From Rhodanobacter sp. ANJX3 (GTDB lineage Bacteria > Pseudomonadota > Gammaproteobacteria > Xanthomonadales > Rhodanobacteraceae), in the NCBI RefSeq assembly GCF_014200755.1, contig NZ_JACHCM010000003.1:672706-736705 (forward strand): a DNA stretch of 64,000 nucleotides, in the 5' to 3' direction. The position numbers and the translations under genes were made by a program. Positions 30,695-39,070 of this stretch are shown one piece after another (the stretch's first letter is position 1; the number at the start of each line of letters is the position of its first letter). A model generated the notes under the pieces. That model searched no databases. It was given only the letters and a program-made list of their open reading frames with translations, and was not told the origin of the DNA.

Positions 30695-30737
30695 AAAAAG
30701 GCCCAGATGCGCGACTCGCCGTCGCTTCATCTGGGCC
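30695..30737 (-). terminator. Intrinsic terminator downstream of rimK
   Basis: On the minus strand a 10-bp perfect stem (30700-30709 with 30728-30737) has a loop that can form an inner hairpin. It is followed by TTTTTC. It lies about 170 bases after rimK. The rest of the 325-base gap (30579-30903) shows no convincing gene. Confidence 0.75.
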
Positions 30738-30903
30738 CAAGCTACCGCCCCGATACCATCATCAGTTGGCATAGCGCTCTTGAGAGTCGATAGGCCGAGC
30801 CGATAAATGATGGCCACGTTATAAATGCTGCTCGGTTACGCAAGAGTTAACGCGTACCGCTGTGCGATGAACAGGACAGACGCGGATCGGAAGACACAAA
30901 TAT

Positions 30904-31785
30904 TCAAATTTTTGCCGTCTGCTTCTCCAGATGCCGAATAATCTCACCGGACACGTCCACGCCCGAGGCCGCTTCAATACCTTCCAGCCCGGGCGAGGCG
31001 TTTACCTCAAGCAATAGCGGACCGCGGTTAGAGCGAAGAAGATCGACGCCGGCGATACCCAGTCCAAGAGCCCCCGCCGCGCGAATCGCGATACGCTTTT
31101 CCTCGGCGCTCAGATCGGCCTTGATCGCGCTGCCGCCGCGGTGCAGGTTGGCGCGAAATTCGCCGGGGCTGGCGACGCGTTGCATGGCAGCTACGACTTT
31201 TTTGCCGACCACGAAGCAGCGCAGGTCGCTGCCCTTGGCTTCGGCGATGAACTCCTGCACCAGAAAATTGGCGTACAGGCCGCGGAAGGCTTCGACCACG
31301 CTCTGCGAGGCGCTGCGCTTTTCGGCCAGCACTACTCCGGTGCCCTGGCTGCCCTCGTTGAGCTTGATGACGTGCGGCGGATCGCCCAGCATCGCCAATA
31401 CGTCGTTGGTATCGTCCGGGTTGTCGCCGAATACGGTGACCGGCATGTCCAGACCCTGCGACGCGAGTATCTGCAGGCAGCGCAGCTTGTCGCGCGCGCG
31501 CAGCACCGCGTCGGACGGATTGGGCGTGTAGACGCCCATCATCTCGAACTGACGCAGTACCGCCGTGCCATAGAACGTGCTGGATGTGCCGATGCGTGGA
31601 ATCACCGCGTCGATATCGCGCACATCCTTGCCCTTGTAACGGATGGCGACGTCTTTCGGCGCGATGCGCACATAGCAGCGCAACGGGTCGAGAACACGCA
31701 CGACGTGCCCGCGTTCGCGCGCCGCTTCGATCAGTCGCCGGGTGGAGTACAGGCGAGCGTTACGCGAAAGAATCGCAATTTTCAT
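30904..31785 (-). CDS. rimK: RimK-type ATP-grasp amino acid ligase
   Basis: A 293-residue ATP-grasp ligase. The start [18 protein letters not shown] and the motifs [35 protein letters not shown] and [15 protein letters not shown] match RimK. The E. coli enzyme adds glutamates to the C-terminus of ribosomal protein S6 and can make polyglutamate. Length and N-terminus agree with RimK. The start overlaps the stop of the upstream protease gene in ATGA, so the two are translationally coupled. Confidence 0.9.
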   Translation of the reverse strand: MKIAILSRNARLYSTRRLIEAARERGHVVRVLDPLRCYVRIAPKDVAIRYKGKDVRDIDAVIPRIGTSSTFYGTAVLRQFEMMGVYTPNPSDAVLRARDKLRCLQILASQGLDMPVTVFGDNPDDTNDVLAMLGDPPHVIKLNEGSQGTGVVLAEKRSASQSVVEAFRGLYANFLVQEFIAEAKGSDLRCFVVGKKVVAAMQRVASPGEFRANLHRGGSAIKADLSAEEKRIAIRAAGALGLGIAGVDLLRSNRGPLLLEVNASPGLEGIEAASGVDVSGEIIRHLEKQTAKI

Positions 31786-32297
31786 GAAATGTCCGTAACG
31801 GTCGAAGCGGATCGTAATTGGGTATAGGAAAGCGCCGGGTCTACCGCAAACCGTCCCATCAGGGCGCTGCGACCGAGCAACAGTGGAAACAGCATATGCC
31901 GCCGATCGGTGAGGTTGACGTCGACGCTGAAAGACTGCCCGGCCAATATGACCTGCGTACGAATAAACCAGCGTTCCGTACGTCGCCCGCCGGTGTCGGT
32001 GACGACACGCCTATCCAGGGCGGGAGCCTCGCAGCTGACTTCAAACGGGTGACGGCGGCGGATGCTCAGCGAAAATCGCAGCCAGGTCACGCCGTCGCGC
32101 TGAAAGGTCTGCAGCGTATCGACATGCAGCGAACTGCTGCGCGCTCCGGTATCGAGCTTGGCCTTGAGCAGTCCGATACCCAACTCGGGCAGAGCCAATC
32201 GCTCGCGCCAGCCGAGCGTCGTGGCGACACGAGAGACGGCGTCGCCAGGCACCGCCGAGTCGGGCACGACCAGATCAGAAACGATGAGATCCGTCAT
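31782..32297 (-). CDS. RimB/retropepsin-like ATP-grasp-associated protease
   Basis: A 171-residue protein from the ATG at 32297. [27 protein letters not shown] contains the DTGA motif of retropepsin-like aspartic proteases. [21 protein letters not shown] is typical of the family found next to RimK/LysX ligases. In Pseudomonas the RimB protease is encoded beside rimK and acts with it on S6 glutamylation. Here it overlaps rimK by four bases. No strong Shine-Dalgarno supports the start, and a longer N-terminus is possible. Confidence 0.8.
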   Translation of the reverse strand: MTDLIVSDLVVPDSAVPGDAVSRVATTLGWRERLALPELGIGLLKAKLDTGARSSSLHVDTLQTFQRDGVTWLRFSLSIRRRHPFEVSCEAPALDRRVVTDTGGRRTERWFIRTQVILAGQSFSVDVNLTDRRHMLFPLLLGRSALMGRFAVDPALSYTQLRSASTVTDIS

Positions 32298-32795
32298 GGG
32301 ACGTCGGTCAGGCTCGCTGGGGATCGAGAATGGGGTGCAAGTGAAAGTACGATGATGTCGCCAGCCCTTCGTCCATCTCATGATTGACGAACAAGACTGA
32401 AAAACCGAACCGAATCTCGATACGGCTTTCAAGAATACAGAAACGACCGAAAGGCCTCAATGTTCGCAAAGGCAAGCTACTTGAGCTTGTTTTTCCGGCA
32501 TCAGCTGATTTGTAGCGGCGCACACTGTTCACTTACGAGTGACGCATCATGACGGCGTCACATGATTCCACCTGCGACGCATGAATCTTGATGTACTCGT
32601 TAGTCAGACCCTACAAGACTTTCGCGCCGGTCGTGAAGTGGTGTTAAAGCAGGCCCTGAAGCTTTCTCGATGACATGAATCGCGAACCCAAATCTAGATG
32701 TCAGGGCTTAGGCTAAGCCGAGATGTTCGTTTCAACCCGAGCTGACATCTCTGCAACTAGCCTGAAACATTTCCTTGCGGCAAAAATGAGGCTTC
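32298..32795 (+). other. Structured intergenic gap of atypical composition
   Basis: About 500 bases lower in G+C than the flanks, with no supportable gene. It contains an inverted repeat with arms AGATGTCAG (32696-32704) and CTGACATCT (32742-32750). An inner GGCTTAGGCTAAGCC lies just after the left arm. A shorter inverted repeat lies around TGACGGCGTCA near 32550. It may include the promoter of the gene at 32796 or a structured RNA. Confidence 0.4.
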
Positions 32796-33398
32796 ATGGC
32801 TTTTCTGTATGACAAACAAAGTCAATCAGCGTTCGACGCAGATACGCAGACGACGATTCGGATAGCTCCGACGTTCCTCGACACTTATCCCCAGCCGTTC
32901 GAATTTATGACGGCTGATCGGAGCTTTTATGTCGACTACGAAATGGAAGAAGAGCTACGCCGGATCACCCTTGAGAACGGCAACATTGATATGCACTGCG
33001 ATGTAGCGATCCTGAAGCTACAAGACTGGCATGTGAAATGCGAATTCGTGCTCCGCATACGTGGCCACCTAAAAAATCCATGGCCAGAACGACTGCGAGC
33101 GTTAGAGGCTCTGGCACTGTATCAAGCCGGCTTCGAGGAGCTTGAGCGTGATGGACGAAGAAAAGAATACGAGGCGTGGAAAAGCTATCTTCTGGACGGT
33201 GTACGCGTTTGTTGGACTGACGGCAAAGCCTCCACTCGTCTTCGCGTTGAGTTCATTGAACACTTCCCCGAGGGTTTACGCATGGCGTCACCACGCGTCC
33301 TACGGACGCGAGCGCAGCGGCTTTACCTCGATACGAGCGGCGCTCGGTCGCCCGTGGGCAATGGAGTGGACGGGCAACATATTGGCCGCCCACGGTGA
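32796..33398 (+). CDS. Hypothetical protein of unknown family
   Basis: A frame of 200 codons with TGAGG 4 bases before the ATG. The first 130 residues look like a real acidic soluble protein (DRSFYVDYEMEEELRRI, NIDMHCDVAILKLQDWHVK, LRALEALALYQAGFEELE). I do not recognise the family. The last 60 residues are Arg-rich and lie opposite a second open frame in another phase, so the true C-terminus is uncertain and a frameshift is possible. Composition differs from neighbouring genes. It lies before tRNA-Gly, a common site of integration. Confidence 0.5.
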   Translation: MAFLYDKQSQSAFDADTQTTIRIAPTFLDTYPQPFEFMTADRSFYVDYEMEEELRRITLENGNIDMHCDVAILKLQDWHVKCEFVLRIRGHLKNPWPERLRALEALALYQAGFEELERDGRRKEYEAWKSYLLDGVRVCWTDGKASTRLRVEFIEHFPEGLRMASPRVLRTRAQRLYLDTSGARSPVGNGVDGQHIGRPR

Positions 33399-33510
33399 CC
33401 CGAAGATCTTGGGGAATGAGGAAGCGAACGTAGAGCCGGCAGGGTGGCTCAAAAAGAGAGGCTTTGGCATCGAAACAGTACCCAAGACCGTACCCAGCAG
33501 GCCGTTTTAA
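33148..33510 (+). CDS. Overlapping hypothetical membrane protein frame
   Basis: In another phase, this frame begins at an ATG inside the preceding gene and encodes 120 residues. It has one hydrophobic segment (IFWTVYAFVGLTAKPPLVFA) and a C-terminal WTGNILAAHGDPKILGNEE. The coding sense is less clear than for the first frame. It may be a separate overlapping gene or the continuation of the preceding gene after a frameshift. The evidence is thin. Confidence 0.3.
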   Translation: MMDEEKNTRRGKAIFWTVYAFVGLTAKPPLVFALSSLNTSPRVYAWRHHASYGRERSGFTSIRAALGRPWAMEWTGNILAAHGDPKILGNEEANVEPAGWLKKRGFGIETVPKTVPSRPF

Positions 33511-33573
33511 GCAACGCCTCTTTGCCATTAAATTTATTTAAGACAATCACTTAGCCTGCTATGGCTCAAATTT

Positions 33574-33647
33574 TGGAGCGGGTGAAGGGAATCGAACCCT
33601 CGTCAGTAGCTTGGGAAGCTACAGCTCTACCATTGAGCTACACCCGC
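33574..33647 (-). tRNA. tRNA-Gly (anticodon CCC)
   Basis: The complete cloverleaf is readable on the minus strand. It has acceptor GCGGGTG paired with CACCCGC, a D-loop AGCTCAATGGTAGAGCT, and anticodon stem GTAGC/GCTAC with loop TTCCCAA (anticodon CCC). The T-loop is GGTTCGATTCC, with discriminator T and an encoded CCA. It reads the codon GGG. Confidence 0.93.
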
Positions 33648-33877
33648 ATCGGCCGCACGATGGTAACCCGGGATACCGACGGTTGGAACCGTGTCAGGCG
33701 ACGATTTTAATGGCGCGGCCACAAGCGAGCGGGCGCGCGCTGCGTTTGCTGAACAAAGACGGCCCTCATCCACTCGGCTCGGCACCGTGAGTCGAAACAG
33801 CGGCCACTACACTAGACCCGGTCAGAACTCGATTGCCACGCAGTATCCTCCGCCAACGTATTCCCGAGACGCCATTG

Positions 33878-34591
33878 ATGAGCAACACGCAAGACCAGGA
33901 CGACGCGCAGACACCGGACTATATGCGCCGTATCCGCAGCTTCGTGCTGCGCGAAGGCCGCATGACGCCCGCCCAACAGCATGCGTTCGAGGCGCACTGG
34001 TCGCGCTACGGCATCGACTACAGCGCCGCTGCGCACGACTTGCGCGCCAGTTTCGGACGCGAAGCGCCGATCGTTCTGGAAATCGGTTTCGGCAACGGCG
34101 AGGCGCTGGCGTGGGCCAGCGAGCACGATCAGGCGCGCGATTTCATCGGCATCGAAGTGCACGGCCCCGGCGTCGGCCGGCTGATGAATGCCCTTGCCGA
34201 GCGCGATGCCAACAATGTGCGGCTGTACAAGCACGACGCGGTGGAAGTACTTGAACACGCGATTGGCCCGGGCACGCTGGCCGAGGCGCGCATTTGGTTT
34301 CCCGATCCCTGGCACAAGAAGCGGCACAACAAACGCCGCTTGATCCAGCCGGCCTTCGTCGCACTGCTCGCTTCGCGCATGGCGCCCAACGGTCTGCTGC
34401 ACCTGGCCACCGACTGGCAGGCGTACGCCGAGCACATGCTCGAAGTCATGGAGTCGGCATCCGACTGGCGCAACGACATCGCACCCGGTAGCTATGCCGA
34501 GAAACCGGACTGGCGCATCGAGACCCATTTCGAACGGCGCGGCCTGAAGCTCGGCCATGGCGTATGGGACCTGCTGTATCGAAAACGTTGA
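33878..34591 (+). CDS. trmB: tRNA (guanine-N7-)-methyltransferase
   Basis: A 237-residue SAM-dependent enzyme that methylates G46 in the tRNA variable loop. The SAM site [11 protein letters not shown], followed by [10 protein letters not shown], the catalytic/substrate motif [17 protein letters not shown] and [13 protein letters not shown], identifies TrmB. The start at the ATG at 33878 gives the usual length. It lies about 230 bases past tRNA-Gly, on the opposite strand. Confidence 0.94.
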   Translation: MSNTQDQDDAQTPDYMRRIRSFVLREGRMTPAQQHAFEAHWSRYGIDYSAAAHDLRASFGREAPIVLEIGFGNGEALAWASEHDQARDFIGIEVHGPGVGRLMNALAERDANNVRLYKHDAVEVLEHAIGPGTLAEARIWFPDPWHKKRHNKRRLIQPAFVALLASRMAPNGLLHLATDWQAYAEHMLEVMESASDWRNDIAPGSYAEKPDWRIETHFERRGLKLGHGVWDLLYRKR

Positions 34592-34761
34592 TTCGCGCAA
34601 AAGGGCCTAGGCTCTGCGCTGACGCGTGATATCGATGCGCAGCAGTCAGGCTGGGCCGCTTATACTTGCGCGATCCAGCCAGGGACGAATCGACGCAGCG
34701 TGAAGCATCCACTGCACACTCCTATCGACCGTAGCCAGCCACCCTTGCGGAACGCCGGCCA

Positions 34762-36603
34762 GTGGGACTGACGCTTACTCCCGACATGATGCTGGTGCTC
34801 GGCCTGGTGGGCTTCACCATGCTGATGCTGGTGCTGGAGTGGATTCGCGCCGACATGGTGGCGCTGCTGGTGGTGGTGACCATCGGCCTGACCGGCCTCA
34901 TTCCCTCCGAACGCGTGTTCAACGGCTTCGCCGGCAACGCGGTGATCGCCATCATCGCGATCATGATCATGGGCGAAGGGTTGGACCGCGCCGGCGTGCT
35001 GAATCTCACCGCACGCTTTGTGATGCGCATGGCGCGTGGCATGGAGTCGCGCCTTGGCCTGGTCATCAATATGGTCGCCAGCCTGTTCAGCGCCATCATC
35101 CCCAGCCAGGCGCTGGCGGCACTGATGATTCCGGTCAGCAGCCGGTTGTCCGCACGCACCGGCGTGCCGCTGTCGCGGCTGCTGCTGCCGATGGCGTTTT
35201 GTATTCTCACGGCCACCAACACCACGCTGATCGCCAACTCGCCGCTGATCGTGCTGAACGATCTGATCGCCAGCGCCAACGCCAACCTGCTGCCGGGCGC
35301 GCACACGATTCCGAAATTCGGCCTCTTCAGCGTGACGCCGGTGGGCCTGACGCTGGCGGTGGTCGGCGTGCTGTATTTCTATTTCTTCGGCCGCAAGCTG
35401 CTGCCCGGTCACGAGGACGAGCGACTCAAGGTGACCCCCGGCCGCACCGAAAGCTACTTCGCCGAAACCTACGGCATCGGCGGCGAAACCGCCGAGCTCA
35501 CCGTCACCGCGGAAAGCCCGCTGGTCGGCATGAGCATCGGCGAAGTGGAACAGCTGCACGATTCGCCGATGATTCTGGCGATCAAGAGCGGCAACGACGC
35601 GCGCATGGCGCCGCCGGTCGATCACGTGATCTGGGTCGGCTCGGTGCTCGGCGTACTGGGGCCGCGCGAGCAGCTGACCCAGTTCGCCAACAACCAGCTG
35701 TGCCGCCTGTCGACGCGGATGCGTCAGCTCGGCGAGCTGTTCAACCCGACCCGCGCCGGCATTTCCGAGGTGGTGATCCCGCCGAGTTCGCGTTTCATCA
35801 AGCAGACCATCGGCGATCTTCGCCTGCGCAAACGCTTCGGCATTTCGGTACTGGCGGTGACGCGCGGCGACCAGGTATTCCGCGATGACGTTCGGGCCGT
35901 CACGCTGCGCGCGGGCGACACCATGGTGCTGCACAGCAACTGGCGCGATCTGTCGCTGGCCTCGGAAGACAAGGACCTGGTCGTCGTCACCGATATTCCG
36001 AAAGAAGAGCAGCGACCCGGCAAGATCTGGCAGGCGGTCGGCTTTTTCGTGCTGGCCAAATGCCTGGCGCTGTTTACCCAGCTCGACCTGTCGGTCGCCA
36101 TGATGACCGGCGCCATCGGCATGCTGCTGACCGGCGTACTGAACATGGACGAGGCCTATAAAGCGGTCAACTGGAAGACCATTTTCGTCACCGCCTGCCT
36201 GATTCCGCTGGGCTGGTCGATGGATTCCACCGGCACCGCCGCGTGGGTCGCGCAGGAGGTGCTGCAACATCTGGGCGGCCACTCGCACTGGCTGCTGCAG
36301 CTGGCGCTGGCCGTCCTCACCCTGTTGTTTTCGCAGGTCATGTCCAACGTCGGTGCGACGGTGATGATGGTGCCGGTGGCGATCAGCGTGGCCGTAGCCA
36401 CCGGCGGAAATCCCTCGGCATATGCGCTGATCGTGGCGGTGTCCTCGTCGAATACCTTCCTGCTCAGCTCCGGCCACCCCGCCCTGATGATGGTCACCGG
36501 CCCCGGCGGTTATCGTAGCCAGGACTTTCTGCGCGTCGGTCTGCCGCTGACCTTTATCGTGCTGGTGGTGACTTTGCTCGCGATCAATCTGATGTTTCAC
36601 TGA
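34762..36603 (+). CDS. SLC13-family permease with TrkA-C domains
   Basis: A 613-residue inner-membrane protein. Two blocks of membrane segments (about 5-215 and 430-613) flank a soluble middle part (about 230-410) with two TrkA-C-like regions (SPLVGMSIGEVEQL, SRFIKQTIGDLRLRKRFG). This is the layout of the SLC13/CitT-type anion permeases with regulatory RCK-C insertions. SQVMSNVGATVMM recalls the Na+-binding SNxAT motif of the family. Substrates of relatives include sulfate and dicarboxylates; the one here is unknown. The start is a GTG at 34762. Confidence 0.85.
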   Translation: MGLTLTPDMMLVLGLVGFTMLMLVLEWIRADMVALLVVVTIGLTGLIPSERVFNGFAGNAVIAIIAIMIMGEGLDRAGVLNLTARFVMRMARGMESRLGLVINMVASLFSAIIPSQALAALMIPVSSRLSARTGVPLSRLLLPMAFCILTATNTTLIANSPLIVLNDLIASANANLLPGAHTIPKFGLFSVTPVGLTLAVVGVLYFYFFGRKLLPGHEDERLKVTPGRTESYFAETYGIGGETAELTVTAESPLVGMSIGEVEQLHDSPMILAIKSGNDARMAPPVDHVIWVGSVLGVLGPREQLTQFANNQLCRLSTRMRQLGELFNPTRAGISEVVIPPSSRFIKQTIGDLRLRKRFGISVLAVTRGDQVFRDDVRAVTLRAGDTMVLHSNWRDLSLASEDKDLVVVTDIPKEEQRPGKIWQAVGFFVLAKCLALFTQLDLSVAMMTGAIGMLLTGVLNMDEAYKAVNWKTIFVTACLIPLGWSMDSTGTAAWVAQEVLQHLGGHSHWLLQLALAVLTLLFSQVMSNVGATVMMVPVAISVAVATGGNPSAYALIVAVSSSNTFLLSSGHPALMMVTGPGGYRSQDFLRVGLPLTFIVLVVTLLAINLMFH

Positions 36604-36627
36604 TCGCGCAGTGCAACCTGCTATTGC

Positions 36628-36984
36628 TTACGCCAGAAAAATTTTGTCCGCGTGCACGTGCACCGCGACGGAACGCAGCGACTCGCCCTTGCAGGGGCCG
36701 CCGATACAAAGGCCGTTCGTCTGATCGAAACTGGCGCCGTGCACCGCGCAGATCAGCGTGCCCTTGCTGAGAAGAAACTGGCCCGGCGCGTAGTCCAGCT
36801 GGCGTCCGGCATGCGGACAGATATTGCAATAGGCGCGCACCTCCCCGCCCTGTCGCAGCAGGATGATGTTTTCCTCGCCATCCGACAGCATGGCATCGAC
36901 CGCCACGGCACCGCCGTCCGGAACGTCTTGCAGCGCGCACAGGGCCTGCCCCGATGGCAAAACGGCGGAAGTCACTGTATCCAT
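36628..36984 (-). CDS. Rieske [2Fe-2S] protein
   Basis: A 118-residue protein made up of one Rieske domain. The cluster ligands are in CPHAG (Cys56, His58) and CAVHG (Cys79, His82), and the loop GLCIGGPCKG follows. It resembles the small ferredoxin-like subunits of oxygenases or the NirD-like fold, but no oxygenase gene is near, so its redox partner is unknown. There is no signal peptide. The ATG at 36984 was preferred over a GTG two codons upstream because of the position of GAGG. Confidence 0.85.
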   Translation of the reverse strand: MDTVTSAVLPSGQALCALQDVPDGGAVAVDAMLSDGEENIILLRQGGEVRAYCNICPHAGRQLDYAPGQFLLSKGTLICAVHGASFDQTNGLCIGGPCKGESLRSVAVHVHADKIFLA

Positions 36985-37084
36985 CGGCACTTGCCTCGCG
37001 GACGCGTTAGCGCCATGGTGATCATCGTAAGTCGTTGCAGCTGTTAGTTTTAGTAGACAAATCTACCATACGGATTTTTAACAC

Positions 37085-37363
37085 ATGCATTTTTCACTGC
37101 CCTCCATGCGCCATCCGCGCAATCCGCTGATCCGCATTCTTTCGCTGCTGATCGGTATCGCAGTGATCGGCGTGATGCTGGTTTTTGGACTGGTGGTCGC
37201 CGGTGTGCTGCTGGTCGGTGGCTTTGTACTGCTGGCCTTGCGCCGACCGACGCGGAGCAGTGATGCGCGTGTCGGTTCGACAGCGGCCAATCGCGCGCAC
37301 AAACCCGACGTGCTGGAAGGCGAATTTGTGGTCGTGCAGCGCGGGCGCAGTGCAACGCAGTAA
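37085..37363 (+). CDS. Small membrane protein of unknown function
   Basis: A 92-residue protein with a single long hydrophobic stretch (about residues 15-52) that may form one or two membrane helices. A polar C-terminal part ends with DVLEGEFVVVQRG. It is divergent from the Rieske gene and precedes the EamA transporter gene. I do not recognise a named family, but the clear membrane region and clean start support it as a gene. Confidence 0.6.
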   Translation: MHFSLPSMRHPRNPLIRILSLLIGIAVIGVMLVFGLVVAGVLLVGGFVLLALRRPTRSSDARVGSTAANRAHKPDVLEGEFVVVQRGRSATQ

Positions 37364-37493
37364 GCAATCGCTCGGTTAAACACGTCGGCAGCGAGCCGAC
37401 AAATCACGGTCGTCATCGCCGATGACTGATAGGGCTCGCTGCCGCCGGCCCGCTCGCGGATAATCCGCAATTCCACTTTTGGCCTGCGCCTTT

Positions 37494-38411
37494 ATGCCTA
37501 ATCGCTCCGCTCCTGCCGCGGCCGAAGCGCCGCGGTCGCTCAACGATCCGCGCCTGTTGATTCCGCTATCGCTGTTTGCGCTGTACATCATCTGGGGATC
37601 GACCTATCTGGCGATCCGCTACGCGCTGGAAAGCTACCCGCCGTTTCTCCTGGCCGGCGTGCGCTTTCTGATCGCTGGTGTACTGCTGTTCGGCTTTTTG
37701 CGGCTTCGCGGTGTCGCCATGCCGAGCGTACGGCAGTGGCGCAATGCCGCGATCACGGGCGTGCTGCTGCTGGGCTTTGGCAATGGCATGGTGTGCTTTG
37801 CCGAGCAGCGCGTAAACTCCGGTATCGCCGCGGTAGCGGTGGCCAGCATGCCGCTGTTTGCCGCACTCTTTTCCAGCCTGTATGGCGAACGGCCGACGCC
37901 GCGAGAGGGCTTCGGCCTGGCGATCGGCTTTATCGGCGTGGTGGTATTGAATCTCGGCAACGGCCTGTCCGCCTCACGGCTCGGCGCAGCTGCACTGCTG
38001 CTGGCCGCCATGTGCTGGGCGCTTGGCTCGGTGTGGAGCAAGCGTCAGGACATGCCGAAGGGTCCGATGAATACCGCCGCACAAATGCTGTGCGCCAGCG
38101 TGGCGCTGATCATCGTCGCGCTGAGCGCTGGCGAACGACTGCCTGCGCACCCGAATCTACACGCCACCCTGGCGGTGGCTTACCTGATCGTGTTCGGCTC
38201 CATTATTGCGTTCAGCGCCTACCTGTACGTGCTCAAACACGTGCGGCCGGCGCTGGCGACCAGCTACGCCTACGTCAATCCGCCGGTCGCCGTGCTGTTC
38301 GGCCTGCTGCTCGTCGGCGAGCACGTGGGGCCGTATGACCTCGCCGGCATGGCGATCATCTTGCTGGGCGTCGGGGTCATCACCTTCGCCCGTCAACGGC
38401 GGCACGCATGA
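37494..38411 (+). CDS. EamA/DMT-family exporter (YedA-like)
   Basis: A 305-residue inner-membrane protein with ten hydrophobic segments in two EamA repeats. The motifs YIIWGSTYLAIRYALE, PPFLLAGVRFLIAG, AFSAYLYVLKHVRPALATSYAYVNP and LLLVGEHVGPYDLAGM are typical of the drug/metabolite transporter family near YedA. Relatives export amino acids or other small metabolites. The substrate is unknown. A GATAAT sequence about 30 bases before the ATG may be its -10 box. Confidence 0.87.
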   Translation: MPNRSAPAAAEAPRSLNDPRLLIPLSLFALYIIWGSTYLAIRYALESYPPFLLAGVRFLIAGVLLFGFLRLRGVAMPSVRQWRNAAITGVLLLGFGNGMVCFAEQRVNSGIAAVAVASMPLFAALFSSLYGERPTPREGFGLAIGFIGVVVLNLGNGLSASRLGAAALLLAAMCWALGSVWSKRQDMPKGPMNTAAQMLCASVALIIVALSAGERLPAHPNLHATLAVAYLIVFGSIIAFSAYLYVLKHVRPALATSYAYVNPPVAVLFGLLLVGEHVGPYDLAGMAIILLGVGVITFARQRRHA

Positions 38412-38471
38412 CGCGCCATGGGCCGTGTCGAAGCCGTGGGTTCCATACCTAACCCACGATCGCCGCGCGCA

Positions 38472-38984
38472 ATGAACAAACGCTCGCCATCGCGACGTTC
38501 GCCATCGGTTTTTTTTCTGGCGTCGCTGGGCTCGGCCAGGGCAGTACAGCGATTCGGTACACGGGCACTGACCCTGTCCCTCGTCGCGCAAGCGGTTGGA
38601 TTCGGCCTGACGGTGACCTCTGTGCAAAACGGATCGCCGACGCCGGCACTGATATCCGGCCGGCTTATTGCCGGGCTCGGCTACGGCATCGGCTTGCCAT
38701 CGCTGATCAAGATCGTGATCGGCGGTATGGGCAGCCGTCATGCCGGACTGGCCTCTGGCATGGTGATTACCGTACTGCGAATCAGTGCCGCGCTTGGCGT
38801 GGCCATCATCGGTGGGGTTTTCTACAGCGCATTGGGCGGCCATGACGACGCCCATGCCCATGCCTTCAGCACAGGTCTGTACTGCAATATCACGGTATTG
38901 CTTTTGACAGCCCTGCTATCGCTGGCACTGGGCCGTTCCAAAACAGCCATCGCCGCCGATGCCACGGCGGCGTGCCGCAATTAA
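38472..38984 (+). pseudogene. C-terminal fragment of a DHA2-type MFS transporter
   Basis: A 170-residue frame matches only the last third of a 14-helix drug:H+ antiporter. The match runs through SARAVQRFGTR, SGRLIAGLGYGIGLPSLIK, RHAGLASGMVITVLRISAALGVAIIGGVFYS-like segments and a final hydrophobic helix. The normal protein has 450-500 residues; the N-terminal two thirds are missing and nothing in the EamA gene upstream supplies them. The start codon seen has no ribosome-binding site. It is most likely a degraded gene. Confidence 0.7.
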
Positions 38985-39070
38985 TCGAATGCGGCGCTAC
39001 CGCGCCCGCTATCGACGCACGGGCAAGCCATTTATCCGTGTGTCGGTCATTCAACCGCAGCACGAGTCGA

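Noticed and set aside
34660..36600. 646-codon open frame antisense to the SLC13 permease gene
   Set aside because: The His/Gln/Asp-rich translation is the typical complement of a hydrophobic membrane protein gene, with no recognisable motif.
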